Assembly (NCBI RefSeq): GCF_920984735.1
Contig: NZ_CAKLBU010000009.1
Coordinates: 62,001 to 126,000 of the forward strand
From: Pedobacter sp. Leaf250
GTDB lineage: Bacteria; Bacteroidota; Bacteroidia; Sphingobacteriales; Sphingobacteriaceae
Direction: 5' to 3'
DNA length: 64,000 nt
Positions within the stretch are counted from its first letter, which is position 1. Each line of letters starts with the position of its first letter. Below the pieces are notes generated by a model. It was not told the origin of the DNA. It worked only from the letters and a program-made list of their open reading frames with translations, and searched no databases. Positions 24,825 through 32,993 of the stretch are shown piece after piece. The translations under genes were made by a program, and so were the position numbers.

Positions 24825-26405
24825 GTGAAGAAATTAACCATCGGAACACGCGGTAGCGAACTTGCTTTGTGGCAAGCTAATCACATTAAAGATGAATTAG
24901 CGGTAATCGGCATTGAGGCAGAAATTAAAATTATTAAAACGCAGGGCGATAAAATCCTGAATTTACGTTTGGATAAATTAGAGGGAAAGGGTTTTTTTAC
25001 CAAAGAACTGGAAGAAGAGCTTTTGGGCGGAACAATCGATTTGGCTGTACACTGCCTTAAAGATTTACCAACCACTCATCCTGCAGGATTAACCATTGCT
25101 GCAATTCCACCACGCGAAGAAGCAACAGAATATCTTTTAATTTTAAAAGATTGTGTTGATGTTTCGCAAAAGCTTTCTTTAAAAAAAGGAGCAATGGTAG
25201 GAACTTCATCAAACAGAAGAAAAGCGCAATTATTGGGTTTACGTTCTGATTTGGAAATTGAGGATTTACGTGGAAATGTTCCAACCCGTATTCAAAAATT
25301 GCGTGATGAGGATTATGATGCAATTATGCTGGCAAAAGCAGGTATTAAGCGTTTGGGTTTAGATGTAAGTGAATTTCATGTTGAAGAATTGGAGCCAACA
25401 GAATTTGTTCCAGCTCCGGCTCAGGGTGCTTTGGCCATTCAAATTAGAGAAAATGATACCGAACTGTTTGATGCTCTACAAAAACTTCACGACCCAGCAA
25501 CAGCTGAAGAAGTTGGTGTAGAACGTAAAGTGCTGAATATTTTTGAGGGCGGTTGCCATATGCCTTTGGGCTGTTACTGCAAAAAAGAAGACGGTGCTTT
25601 CGAAGTATGGACTTCTAAAGCCGAAACTGCAGATGATTTTCCTGAACGTTTATTTTTACGAGCTGAAACTACCCAAGGTTTAGCAGAAAAAATCGTAGCT
25701 AAATTTTCTAAAGAAAGGAAGAAACCTGCAAAAGTTTTTATTTCCCGTGAAATTGGTGAGCACAGTTATTTCCGAAAAGCTTTAGAAAACAATAATATAG
25801 AAATTGAAGGTCGTTCGTTAATTCGTACGTTTCCTATTGTTACTGTTTTAGACCAGTTTATATTAAAAAATATCGATTGGATTTTCTTTAGTAGCCGTAA
25901 TAGTGTTGAATATTTTTTCAATTTGAAACCACAATTACCAAAGAAAACACAATTTGGCGTAGTGGGTAGAGGTTCGGAAGATGCTTTGCGTAAGTTTGGT
26001 CATTTCGCCGATTTTGTTGGTACAAGTGGCGATATTGCAGAAGTGGCCGAAGATTTTGCAAAGTTGGTTTCCGGGAAAAATGTTTTATTCCCAAGAGCGC
26101 AAGATTCTTTACAATCGATCCAAAAATCACTGCCAACAGATGCGAAGATTATAGATTTACCAATTTACGAAACAGTAATCGAAGAAAACATCGACCAAAG
26201 TTATGCCGATGTACTGATTTTTACCAGTCCATCAAACGTTGATGCATATTTCGCTGATAACTTATTAGAACCTGGTCAGCAAGTAATTGCAATTGGCAAT
26301 TCTACAGGTAAGAAATTCGACGAAATGGGCGTGAAGTATGCGTTGCCATATTCTCCTGATGAAATCGGGTTATCAGAAGCGGTTTTTGGAATAGAAATAA
26401 GATAG
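24825..26405 (+). CDS. hemCD: Fused hydroxymethylbilane synthase / uroporphyrinogen-III synthase
   Basis: A 526-residue bifunctional heme enzyme. Residues 1-300 are HemC, which polymerises four porphobilinogens: KKLTIGTRGSELALWQA, the active-site KDLPTTHP region, RRKAQLL and LRGNVPTR for substrate acids, and C244 in EGGCHMPLG, the attachment site of the dipyrromethane cofactor. Residues about 302-526 are HemD (KVFISREIGE, IFFSSRNSVEYF, IFTSPSNVDAYF), which closes and inverts ring D. Fusion would pass the unstable hydroxymethylbilane directly. The start is GTG at 24825. It heads the local heme cluster hemCD-hemB-hemL-hemE-hemJ. Confidence 0.95.
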   Translation: MKKLTIGTRGSELALWQANHIKDELAVIGIEAEIKIIKTQGDKILNLRLDKLEGKGFFTKELEEELLGGTIDLAVHCLKDLPTTHPAGLTIAAIPPREEATEYLLILKDCVDVSQKLSLKKGAMVGTSSNRRKAQLLGLRSDLEIEDLRGNVPTRIQKLRDEDYDAIMLAKAGIKRLGLDVSEFHVEELEPTEFVPAPAQGALAIQIRENDTELFDALQKLHDPATAEEVGVERKVLNIFEGGCHMPLGCYCKKEDGAFEVWTSKAETADDFPERLFLRAETTQGLAEKIVAKFSKERKKPAKVFISREIGEHSYFRKALENNNIEIEGRSLIRTFPIVTVLDQFILKNIDWIFFSSRNSVEYFFNLKPQLPKKTQFGVVGRGSEDALRKFGHFADFVGTSGDIAEVAEDFAKLVSGKNVLFPRAQDSLQSIQKSLPTDAKIIDLPIYETVIEENIDQSYADVLIFTSPSNVDAYFADNLLEPGQQVIAIGNSTGKKFDEMGVKYALPYSPDEIGLSEAVFGIEIR

Positions 26406-26498
26406 AGGTTGAGAGGGATAGGGTTTAAGGTGTAGGGTTTGGGAGCAGAAAGACTAAAGCTGAAAGACAAAAGACTAAAGCAAAAAGCAAGACCACAT

Positions 26499-26531
26499 CG
26501 TCATTGCGAGGTAAGAAGCAATCTTAAAAGC
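26499..26531 (+). repeat. Family A hairpin repeat, single copy
   Basis: CGTCATTGCGAGGTAAGAAG then CAATCTTAAAAGC: same head, ATTGC/GCAAT stem and TCTTAA tail as the other copies. Confidence 0.8.
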
Positions 26532-26610
26532 AAAAAAGGCAAGTTTGAATCCTGATTTTATCGGGAGATTGGAAGGCAGTTTTTTGAGTTTATTGCACAA
26601 GCAGGAGTTA

Positions 26611-26704
26611 TCTAAACCCGATTGAAGTGGAAATACTTTTTGTTGCAGGTCTTCGACAAGCTCAGACTGACAATCGCAAAAAGATTGTAACGAAAAGCGG
26701 GACT
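26611..26704 (+). repeat. Family B element, copy 2
   Basis: Begins TCTAAACCCGATTGAAGTGG, has the inner arms ctttttg / caaaaag around gtcttcgacaagctcagac, and ends AAAGCGGGACT. Confidence 0.8.
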
Positions 26705-26844
26705 ACATTAACCGAAGCAATACTGAAATTGCTTTTCAAAAAAATATTAGTTAATGTTTCGTAAAGATACGAACCATGGCGCAACAAAAAATAATACAAT
26801 AATCAAGTCTTGATTACTTGATACTAAATACTTGATACTAAAAA

Positions 26845-27813
26845 ATGTTACATCGTCCGAGAAGATTAAGGAAGAACCCGTTGGTTAGAGAGATGGTAGC
26901 CGAAACCCGACTATCGAAAGATATGTTTGTGTACCCATATTTTGTGGTACCAGGAACGAATGTTACGCATGCAATTGATGCCATGCCTGGTGTAAACCAT
27001 TATTCGGTTGATACTTTGGTTAAGGATGTGGAGGCTGGGATGAAAAAAGGCTTGAATAAAATCATGCTTTTTGGTGTGGGCGATGAAAAATCTGCTGATG
27101 CAAAATCTGCTTATCACGACCATTCGTTAGTACCAACTGCGGTTCGTGAGTTGAAGAAACAATTTGGTGAAGATTTGTATGTAGTTACTGATGTTTGCGT
27201 TTGTTCTTACACCAACCACGGACATTGCGGTATTATGGAGAACGATTATGTTCAAAATGATAAAACCGTTGATGTGATTGCAAAAATGGCTTTAACACAT
27301 GCACAGGCTGGTGCCGATATGTTTGCACCATCTGATATGATGGATGGCAGAATTGAAGCGATGCGTAATCTTTTAGATGAAAATGGTTTCGTAAATGCGG
27401 CGATTATGAGTCATGCTACGAAGTTTGCGTCTTCTTATTATGGTCCGTTTAGGGAAGCTGCCGATTGTGCGCCTAGCAAAGGCGATAGAAAGGCTTATCA
27501 AATGGATTTTAGAAACCCATTGGAAGCTTTGCGTGAAGCACAGTTAGACGAACAAGAAGGTGCAGATGTACTAATGGTTAAGCCTGGTTTGGCTTATTTG
27601 GATATTATTCAACGCTTAAAGCAAGATACTAATTTGCCTATTGCGGTATATAATGTTTCGGGCGAATACTCGATGGTTAAAGCTGCGGCGCAACGTGGTT
27701 GGATTGACGAACAAAAAGTGGTTATGGAAACCATGCATGCCTTTGCCAGAGCAGGCGCAAGTATTATTACCACTTACCATATTAAAGATATATTAAATAA
27801 CGACTGGATGTAA
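26845..27813 (+). CDS. hemB: Delta-aminolevulinic acid dehydratase (porphobilinogen synthase)
   Basis: HemB condenses two 5-aminolevulinate molecules to porphobilinogen. The 322-residue protein begins HRPRRLRKNPLVREMVAE, a family hallmark. The cysteine-rich DVCVCSYTNHGHCG near 119-132 marks the zinc-dependent class. The two Schiff-base lysines are in MSHATKFASSYYGPFR and VLMVKPGLAYLD. Length is normal. The gene follows a repeat-rich spacer, so it may have its own promoter, which I could not identify. Confidence 0.97.
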   Translation: MLHRPRRLRKNPLVREMVAETRLSKDMFVYPYFVVPGTNVTHAIDAMPGVNHYSVDTLVKDVEAGMKKGLNKIMLFGVGDEKSADAKSAYHDHSLVPTAVRELKKQFGEDLYVVTDVCVCSYTNHGHCGIMENDYVQNDKTVDVIAKMALTHAQAGADMFAPSDMMDGRIEAMRNLLDENGFVNAAIMSHATKFASSYYGPFREAADCAPSKGDRKAYQMDFRNPLEALREAQLDEQEGADVLMVKPGLAYLDIIQRLKQDTNLPIAVYNVSGEYSMVKAAAQRGWIDEQKVVMETMHAFARAGASIITTYHIKDILNNDWM

Positions 27814-27823
27814 TTTGAGCTGA

Positions 27824-27904
27824 AAGCTTAAAGCAGAAAGACCAAAGCCACTTTATAAACGCTTTACTTTTTGCTTTGAGCCTTAGTCTTTCAGCTTTAA
27901 GCTT
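27824..27904. repeat. Inverted repeat between hemB and hemL
   Basis: Left arm aagcttaaagcagaaagacc plus aaagc pairs imperfectly with right arm gctttgagccttagtctttc plus agctttaagctt. The spacer is about 24 nt. It may act as a terminator or processing hairpin between the two heme genes; similar purine-rich words occur elsewhere in the window. Confidence 0.6.
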
Positions 27905-27911
27905 AATAAAA

Positions 27912-29282
27912 ATGTTAGATTCATTAAAGAAAATGTTTTCAGGCAACGAGGCCGATATTCCAGTGAATACAGGAAGCAAACCTGATATTTCGAGGGTAAA
28001 ATCTGCGGAATTGTATGAGAAATCAAAAACGTATTTCCCTGGTGGGGTAAACTCGCCTGTTAGGGCTTTCAAATCGGTATATGGTACACCACTTTTCATC
28101 GAAAAAGGTGATGGCTGCTATATCTGGGATGCTGATGGAAACCAGTTTATTGATTTCTGTGGAAGTTGGGGTCCGCTGATTTTAGGACATAATAATCCGA
28201 AAATCCGTGAGAAAGTAACTGAAGTGATGCAAAACGGAATGAGTTTCGGTGCACCAACAGCTTTGGAAAATGAACTGGCAGAATTGATTATTAAAAACAA
28301 TCGTTTTGTAGAGAAAATCCGTTTCACAAGTTCTGGCACAGAGGCTGTAATGTCGGCAATTCGTTTGGCAAGGGGTTTTACAGGCAGAGATAAAATTTTA
28401 AAATTCGAAGGTTGTTACCACGGTCATAGCGATTCGCTTTTGGTTAAGGCAGGTTCTGGTTTGGTTACATTCGGCGAAACTTCTTCGGCTGGTGTGCCAA
28501 AATCTTTCGCTGAAGAAACGATTGTAATTCCTTTAAATGATAAAAAGGCTATTGAACAGGCTTTTGCTCAGTTTAAAGACCAGATTGCTGCGGTAATTAT
28601 TGAGGGTATTCCTGCTAACAATGGATTAATTTTACAGGATGAAGAATATATTCATTTCTTGCGTAAAATCTGTACAGAGAATAATTCGCTTTTAATTTTT
28701 GATGAAGTGATTACTGGTTTCCGTGTTGGTTTTGAAGGTGCTGCTGCGTATTATGGCATCACGCCTGATATTGTAACTTACGGAAAAATCATCGGTGGTG
28801 GTTTGCCTGTTGGTATGTATGGTGCAAGAGCTGAAATTATGGCGCATATTTCGCCTGATGGTGGTGTTTACCAGGCAGGAACTTTATCTGGAAACCCAGT
28901 GGCAATGGCTGCAGGGATTGCAACTTTAACCGAACTGAATAAATCTAGCTTTTATAAGGATTTAAACAATAAAACTCAGGATTTTGTAGCTAGCATTCAG
29001 CGCTTTGCTACAGCGAGAAATTATAAGTTTAAAGTATTTACGGTTGGTTCTATTTTTTGGTTTGCGTTTACCGAAAAAGATAAAATTCAATCGGCTGATG
29101 ATATTGATGCGAGGAGCATGGAGAAATTCAAAGTGATGCATCGCGAATTGTTGAACAGAGGTATTTATTTGGGTCCATCAGGGTATGAGGTTGGTTTTGT
29201 ATCTGCTGCTCATACGAAGATCGAGTTAGAGAAAGCAAAGCGAGCAATTTTTGAAGCGTTGGATTTGGTGTTTAAGAAATAG
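27912..29282 (+). CDS. hemL: Glutamate-1-semialdehyde 2,1-aminomutase
   Basis: HemL is the PLP enzyme that makes 5-aminolevulinate in the C5 pathway. The 456-residue protein has the fold-type I transaminase layout: YFPGGVNSPVRAFKSV near the N-terminus, GTEAVMSAIRLARGFTGRDK, DEVITGFRVG with the PLP-binding aspartate, and TYGKIIGGGLPVGMYGAR with the Schiff-base lysine. I start at the ATG at 27912 because the 12 codons before it lie in the inverted repeat. A second ATG at 27933 is possible. The C5 partner hemA is not in the window. Confidence 0.96.
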   Translation: MLDSLKKMFSGNEADIPVNTGSKPDISRVKSAELYEKSKTYFPGGVNSPVRAFKSVYGTPLFIEKGDGCYIWDADGNQFIDFCGSWGPLILGHNNPKIREKVTEVMQNGMSFGAPTALENELAELIIKNNRFVEKIRFTSSGTEAVMSAIRLARGFTGRDKILKFEGCYHGHSDSLLVKAGSGLVTFGETSSAGVPKSFAEETIVIPLNDKKAIEQAFAQFKDQIAAVIIEGIPANNGLILQDEEYIHFLRKICTENNSLLIFDEVITGFRVGFEGAAAYYGITPDIVTYGKIIGGGLPVGMYGARAEIMAHISPDGGVYQAGTLSGNPVAMAAGIATLTELNKSSFYKDLNNKTQDFVASIQRFATARNYKFKVFTVGSIFWFAFTEKDKIQSADDIDARSMEKFKVMHRELLNRGIYLGPSGYEVGFVSAAHTKIELEKAKRAIFEALDLVFKK

Positions 29283-29353
29283 GGTTTTTAACCAGAGAGA
29301 TTTTTGAACCATATAGGCATATAAGAAAATATAAGCTCATGGTTATAAAAATT

Positions 29354-29402
29354 GAGGGGGAACTCCCCTCCTTATTTTCAAGGAGGGGTTGGGGGTGGTT
29401 TT
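29354..29402. repeat. Family D element: cccctcctt/aaggagggg hairpin
   Basis: The perfect 9-bp stem cccctcctt / aaggagggg is flanked by gaggggg and ttgggggtgg. The G/C density is unlike the surroundings. A degenerate relative (ccctaaatcccctaaaggag) lies at 32937. Confidence 0.65.
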
Positions 29403-29427
29403 TATGTTTCTTGCAAAAGCTTAAGTT

Positions 29428-29523
29428 CTCTAAACCCGATTGAAGTGGAAATACTTTTGATGTAGGTCTTCGACAAGCTCAGACTGACAATCACAAAAAA
29501 AGATTGTAATGGAAAGCGGGACT
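29428..29523 (+). repeat. Family B element, copy 3
   Basis: Nearly identical to copy 2 at 26611: TCTAAACCCGATTGAAGTGG, then the tcttcgacaagctcagac core, ending GGAAAGCGGGACTG. Confidence 0.82.
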
Positions 29524-29625
29524 GATTAACCAAAATGAACAGAACATTGCTTTTAAAAAAATATTATTTAGTGACTGAGGAAATATCTTAAAATCCTTAA
29601 ATCATAAAAATCCTGGTAAAGACAG

Positions 29626-30492
29626 ATGAAAAAATCGATTATCATATTTTACGCATTACTGCTTTATGCTTTAATCCAGCTTATTTCGTGGGGTACTTTG
29701 GTGGTGCGTTTGCAGCCAAGCCGCATGACAATGATTATGGGAGAGGGTTCGGTATTTTTATTTTTGTTGTGTATTGGCGGTTATTTTCTGCATCAATCGT
29801 TAAAACGTGAGGATAAATTAAGAGAGCAACAGCAGAATTTCCTGATGTCGATTACACACGAGTTGAAATCGCCATTGGCAGCAATCAAACTTTCTATTCA
29901 AACCATTGTTAAAAGAGATTTAGATAAGGCTCGTCAGGTTTCGTTATTGAATAATTCTCTAAAAGATATTGAGCGCTTGGATGATTTGGTTGAGAACATG
30001 CTATTAGCTACCAAAATTGAAAACCGTTCTTATACATTTCCTAAAGAGGAATTTAATTTTTCGGAATTGGTTTACAAGATTACGGATAGGTTACAGGTGC
30101 ACTCTTGTGGTAATGAGCAATTGATCAATGCACAAATTCAGCCAAATTTGCAGTTAATGGGTGACAAGTTTGCCTTATCGTCAGTTGTTACGAATTTGAT
30201 AGAAAATGCGGTTAAATATTCTAGTCCTTGTGATGAGATAAATGTGGCTTTAGACCAAGTTGATGGGCATTTAAGGTTAAGTGTTTCAGATAAAGGTCCA
30301 GGTATTTCAGATGCCGAAAAAATGTTGATATTTGATAAGTTTTACCGCGTTGGTAATGAGAATGTCAGGAAAGCGAAAGGAACAGGTTTAGGCTTGTTTA
30401 TTGTGAAAGAGGTTTTACAATACCATGATGCAGATATTACAGTAAAAGACAATATGCCTCAAGGAAGTATTTTTGAAGTAACATTTAGTTAA
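29626..30492 (+). CDS. Sensor histidine kinase
   Basis: A 288-residue membrane kinase with two helices (about 5-27 and 42-56) around a very short periplasmic loop, so sensing probably occurs in the membrane or cytoplasm. The dimerisation domain carries the phospho-acceptor H78 in MSITHELKSPLAAIK. The ATPase has NLIENAVKYSS (N box), SDKGPGISDAE (G1), FYRVGNE (F box) and GTGLGLFIV (G2). The response regulator begins 8 nt downstream. Position inside the heme cluster suggests, but does not show, a link to heme or envelope stress. Confidence 0.93.
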   Translation: MKKSIIIFYALLLYALIQLISWGTLVVRLQPSRMTMIMGEGSVFLFLLCIGGYFLHQSLKREDKLREQQQNFLMSITHELKSPLAAIKLSIQTIVKRDLDKARQVSLLNNSLKDIERLDDLVENMLLATKIENRSYTFPKEEFNFSELVYKITDRLQVHSCGNEQLINAQIQPNLQLMGDKFALSSVVTNLIENAVKYSSPCDEINVALDQVDGHLRLSVSDKGPGISDAEKMLIFDKFYRVGNENVRKAKGTGLGLFIVKEVLQYHDADITVKDNMPQGSIFEVTFS

Positions 30493-30500
30493 TCTCAATT

Positions 30501-31205
30501 ATGTCACAAAAATTAAGAATTCTATTGGTAGAAGACGAGGATCACTTGTTAGATGCTATCAAATTAAACCTCGAACTTGAGGGTTATAAAGTTCACGCCG
30601 TTAAAGATGGCAAAACCGCTCTTAAAATATTTAAAGAAGAACGCTTTAATCTAATTATTCTGGATGTAATGTTGCCTGAAATGGATGGTTTCCAAGTTTG
30701 TGAAACGATTCGTTTGGAGAATGCAGAAGTTCCGATTATGTTTTTAACAGCAAAAAACACTTCAGAAGACCGTGTTTTAGGTTTGAAAAAAGGAGCTGAT
30801 GATTATTTAGTTAAACCTTTCAACCTAGAGGAATTAATTCTTCGTGTTGGAATTTTAGTTAAACGTAGTTTAAAATCTGACGATTTAAAAGAGCTAAACT
30901 CTTACAAAATCGGCGATAAAACTATTTATTTTAACTCTTTCGAATTGAAACATGATGATGGTACCATTACGCCATTAACGAAAAAAGAAACGATGTTATT
31001 GAAGCTTTTAATTGAGCGTAAAAATGATGCGGTTTCTCGTGAGCAGATTTTAGAAACGGTTTGGAATTATGACGTTTATCCATCGACAAGAACGATTGAT
31101 AATTTTATTCTAACGTTCCGTAAGTATTTCGAACCAGATCAGAAAAATCCGGTTTATTTCCACTCTATTCGTGGTGTAGGTTATAAATTCACCGATATTC
31201 ATTAA
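30501..31205 (+). CDS. OmpR-family response regulator
   Basis: A 234-residue response regulator. The receiver domain (1-120) has the acidic pocket E11/D12, the phospho-acceptor D55 in LIILDVMLPEMDGF, T83-region MFLTAKN and the conserved lysine in VKPFN. The C-terminal winged helix (about 135-234) includes LTKKETMLLKLLIERKN, SREQILETVWN and IRGVGYKF. It is the cognate partner of the kinase 8 nt upstream. Its TAA overlaps the next ATG by one base, so the TPR protein is coupled to the system. Target genes are unknown. Confidence 0.94.
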   Translation: MSQKLRILLVEDEDHLLDAIKLNLELEGYKVHAVKDGKTALKIFKEERFNLIILDVMLPEMDGFQVCETIRLENAEVPIMFLTAKNTSEDRVLGLKKGADDYLVKPFNLEELILRVGILVKRSLKSDDLKELNSYKIGDKTIYFNSFELKHDDGTITPLTKKETMLLKLLIERKNDAVSREQILETVWNYDVYPSTRTIDNFILTFRKYFEPDQKNPVYFHSIRGVGYKFTDIH

Positions 31206-31720
31206 TGTACAATAGTCTCGGCAGGTATGTCTTGATGGCCGTTTTTTTACTGGCCGCATTAGTATGTGTTTACTTCATTCAATACGAATTGGCCGCAGTT
31301 GCAGGCTTTTTATTCCTATTTGTTATTTGGAGTCATTTCAGACACGGGTCTGTTTTAATGGCATCTAAATATTTTAAAAACAACGAATTTGCAAAAGCAA
31401 AGCTGATGCTGGCTGAAGTGCCGAATCCTGAAAGATTATCGAAAAGCCGCAGGGGCTATTACGAGTTTATGCAGGGGAACATCGCTTTAAAAGAAGAAGA
31501 CTTTGAGAAAGCTGAATACCATTTTCAGTTGGCGAGTCGCTTTCCGGTAGGCGGCAAAACGCAGAAAGGTTATGTATTGATTCATTTGGCTAATCTCGCC
31601 TTGCGGAAAAAAGACAAGGAGCGGGCAGAAGTTTATGTAAATAAAGCCAAAGAACTGGCAGAAACGACACGCTCGAAAGATATTATCCTTAAAATTGAAA
31701 AAGAAATAAGCAAATTATAA
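31205..31720 (+). CDS. Membrane-anchored TPR-like protein
   Basis: A 171-residue protein. Two hydrophobic helices (about 8-25 and 28-44) form an N-terminal membrane hairpin, followed by a soluble domain of tetratricopeptide-like helices: ASKYFKNNEFAKAKLMLAEV, GNIALKEEDFEKAEYHFQLA and LANLALRKKDKERAEVYVNK are recognisable repeats. It probably acts as a protein-interaction platform on the cytoplasmic side. Coupling to the response regulator stop codon (TAATG) implies a shared function, perhaps as an accessory to the sensor. No specific family name is recognised. A terminator follows. Confidence 0.82.
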   Translation: MYNSLGRYVLMAVFLLAALVCVYFIQYELAAVAGFLFLFVIWSHFRHGSVLMASKYFKNNEFAKAKLMLAEVPNPERLSKSRRGYYEFMQGNIALKEEDFEKAEYHFQLASRFPVGGKTQKGYVLIHLANLALRKKDKERAEVYVNKAKELAETTRSKDIILKIEKEISKL

Positions 31721-31740
31721 TATTAGTATTGTCATTTTGA

Positions 31741-31788
31741 AAAACGAAGCGCCCGTTTAGGAATAAAAAGGCACTTCGTTTTTTTTTT
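31741..31788 (+). terminator. Intrinsic terminator of the kinase-regulator-TPR operon
   Basis: The stem aaaaacgaag / cttcgttttt, extended inward by cgcc/ggca pairing, is followed by a long T-run ending just before the hemE promoter box. Confidence 0.85.
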
Positions 31789-31793
31789 ATTTA

Positions 31794-31801
31794 TACCTTT
31801 G
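31794..31801 (+). promoter_or_regulatory. TAnnTTTG promoter box for hemE
   Basis: TACCTTTG, immediately after the terminator T-run. The start of hemE is 109 nt further on, so the leader contains the whole 65-nt hairpin-pair repeat at 31824. Confidence 0.6.
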
Positions 31802-31823
31802 CGGAATTAAAATTTTGCTCAAT

Positions 31824-31888
31824 CGTCATGCTGAATTTAATTCAGCATCTTTTTGCAATTAAGACCCTGAAATAAATTCAGGGTGACG
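31824..31888. repeat. Family A inverted pair in the hemE leader (short form of the GIY-YIG element ends)
   Basis: The left hairpin is CGTCA + TGCTGAA/TTCAGCA + TCTT. The right hairpin, inverted, is CGTCA + CCCTGAA/TTCAGGG + TCTTAATTGC. Only a few bases separate them. The arms carry the same two stem variants, in the same left-right order, as the ends of 19964-20354; the right arm is identical over the 34 bases from gcaattaag to gtgacg. This looks like an internally deleted derivative that lost the nuclease gene. Confidence 0.85.
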
Positions 31889-31910
31889 ACATGGAAACAC
31901 AAAACAAATC

Positions 31911-32936
31911 ATGAAGAATAATTTATTTTTAGACGCGGCATTTTCAAAACAAACAGAACGTCCACCAGTTTGGATGATGCGTCAGGCAGGTCGTTTTATG
32001 CCACAATATTGGGAGATTAAAAACAAATACTCTTTCTTAGAAATGTGTAAAACTCCAGAAATTGCTGCTGACGTAACGATGCTTCCTGTTGATTTGTTGG
32101 ATATTGATGCGGCCATTTTATTCTGTGATATTTTAGTAACTGGCGAGGCGATGGGTGGCGATTTGAGTTTCACTCAAGGTGTTGGTCCGAAGTTTGCAAA
32201 CCCGGTACGTAATGCCCAAGATATTGAAAACTTAAATGTTGATTGTTTAGATGAATTGCAATATGTTGCTGATGCGATTAAAGTGATTCAACAACGTTTA
32301 AACGGACGCATTCCATTAATTGGTTTCGCTGGTGCGCCTTTTACAGTAATGAGTTACTTAATTGAAGGAGGTTCATCTAAAGATTTTAAGTTAACCAAAC
32401 TTTTTATACATAATCAACCAGAAATAGCACACAAACTTTTAGCTAAAATTGCTAAAGTAACTGCTGATTATTTGAACTTACAGATTGCTGCTGGCGTTAA
32501 TGCCGTTCAGATTTTTGACAGCTGGGCTTTGGCTTTATCCTGGAACGATTATCAGGAGTTTTCACACCGTTATATTCAGGAAATCATTGCAAACTTAAAC
32601 AGAAAAGATATTCCTGTAATTTCTTTCTGTAAAGGAAGTTCGGTTTTTGCACCAATTATGGCAGAAGCTAAACCAGATGTAATTTCGGTTGATTGGAATG
32701 CTGATTTGTTGAACATCAAAAATGCTTTACCAAAAGGTATTGCGGTTCAGGGAAATTTAGACCCACATATATTATATGCAGATCAATCGGTAATTAAGGC
32801 ACAAATTCATAAATTATTCGAGCGTATGCGTGGCACCGAAGGTTTTATTTTCAATTTAGGCCATGGTATAATGCCAGATATTCCCTTTGATAATGTGAAG
32901 TATGCGATTGATGTGGTGAAGGAGTTTAGGTATTAA
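31911..32936 (+). CDS. hemE: Uroporphyrinogen decarboxylase
   Basis: HemE removes the four acetate carboxyls of uroporphyrinogen III to give coproporphyrinogen III. The 341-residue TIM barrel begins with the signature ERPPVWMMRQAGRFMPQY, including the two substrate-binding arginines. The catalytic aspartate lies in PVDLLDIDAAILFCDI. FAGAPFTVMSYLIEGG and NLGHGIMPDIPFDNVKY are also typical. Transcription probably starts near 31805, and the mRNA leader carries two stable hairpins of repeat origin that could affect expression. Part of the local heme cluster. Confidence 0.97.
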   Translation: MKNNLFLDAAFSKQTERPPVWMMRQAGRFMPQYWEIKNKYSFLEMCKTPEIAADVTMLPVDLLDIDAAILFCDILVTGEAMGGDLSFTQGVGPKFANPVRNAQDIENLNVDCLDELQYVADAIKVIQQRLNGRIPLIGFAGAPFTVMSYLIEGGSSKDFKLTKLFIHNQPEIAHKLLAKIAKVTADYLNLQIAAGVNAVQIFDSWALALSWNDYQEFSHRYIQEIIANLNRKDIPVISFCKGSSVFAPIMAEAKPDVISVDWNADLLNIKNALPKGIAVQGNLDPHILYADQSVIKAQIHKLFERMRGTEGFIFNLGHGIMPDIPFDNVKYAIDVVKEFRY

Positions 32937-32963
32937 CCCCTAAATCCCCTAAAGGAGACTTTG
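32937..32963 (+). repeat. Family D fragment supplying a promoter -33 element
   Basis: The stretch ccctaaatcccctaaaggag followed by actttg resembles the G/C-rich element at 29354 and a repeat common in Bacteroidota intergenic DNA. Its last four bases, TTTG at 32960, are the -33 element of the next promoter. Confidence 0.5.
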
Positions 32964-32990
32964 AACGCCATTTAATATTGATTATATTTG
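32960..32990 (+). promoter_or_regulatory. Canonical Bacteroidota promoter for the antitoxin gene
   Basis: TTTG (32960-32963), exactly 19 nt, then TATATTTG (32983-32990): a full match to TTTG-N19-TAnnTTTG. The antitoxin ATG at 32994 begins 4 nt after the box, which predicts a leaderless mRNA. Confidence 0.75.
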
Positions 32991-32993
32991 AAT

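Larger units (their letters stand above)
26406..26844. other. Repeat-rich intergenic region between hemCD and hemB
   Basis: 439 nt with no gene. It holds purine-rich agctgaaagac/aaagactaaagc words (about 26440-26490), a family A repeat (26499), a family B element (26611), and the short direct words tacttgatac/tactaaatacttgatac just before hemB (26797-26841). Confidence 0.6.
29283..29625. other. Repeat-bearing intergenic region between hemL and the histidine kinase
   Basis: 343 nt without a gene. It contains a G/C-rich hairpin element (29354) and family B copy 3 (29428). I see no clear promoter box for the kinase. Confidence 0.55.
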
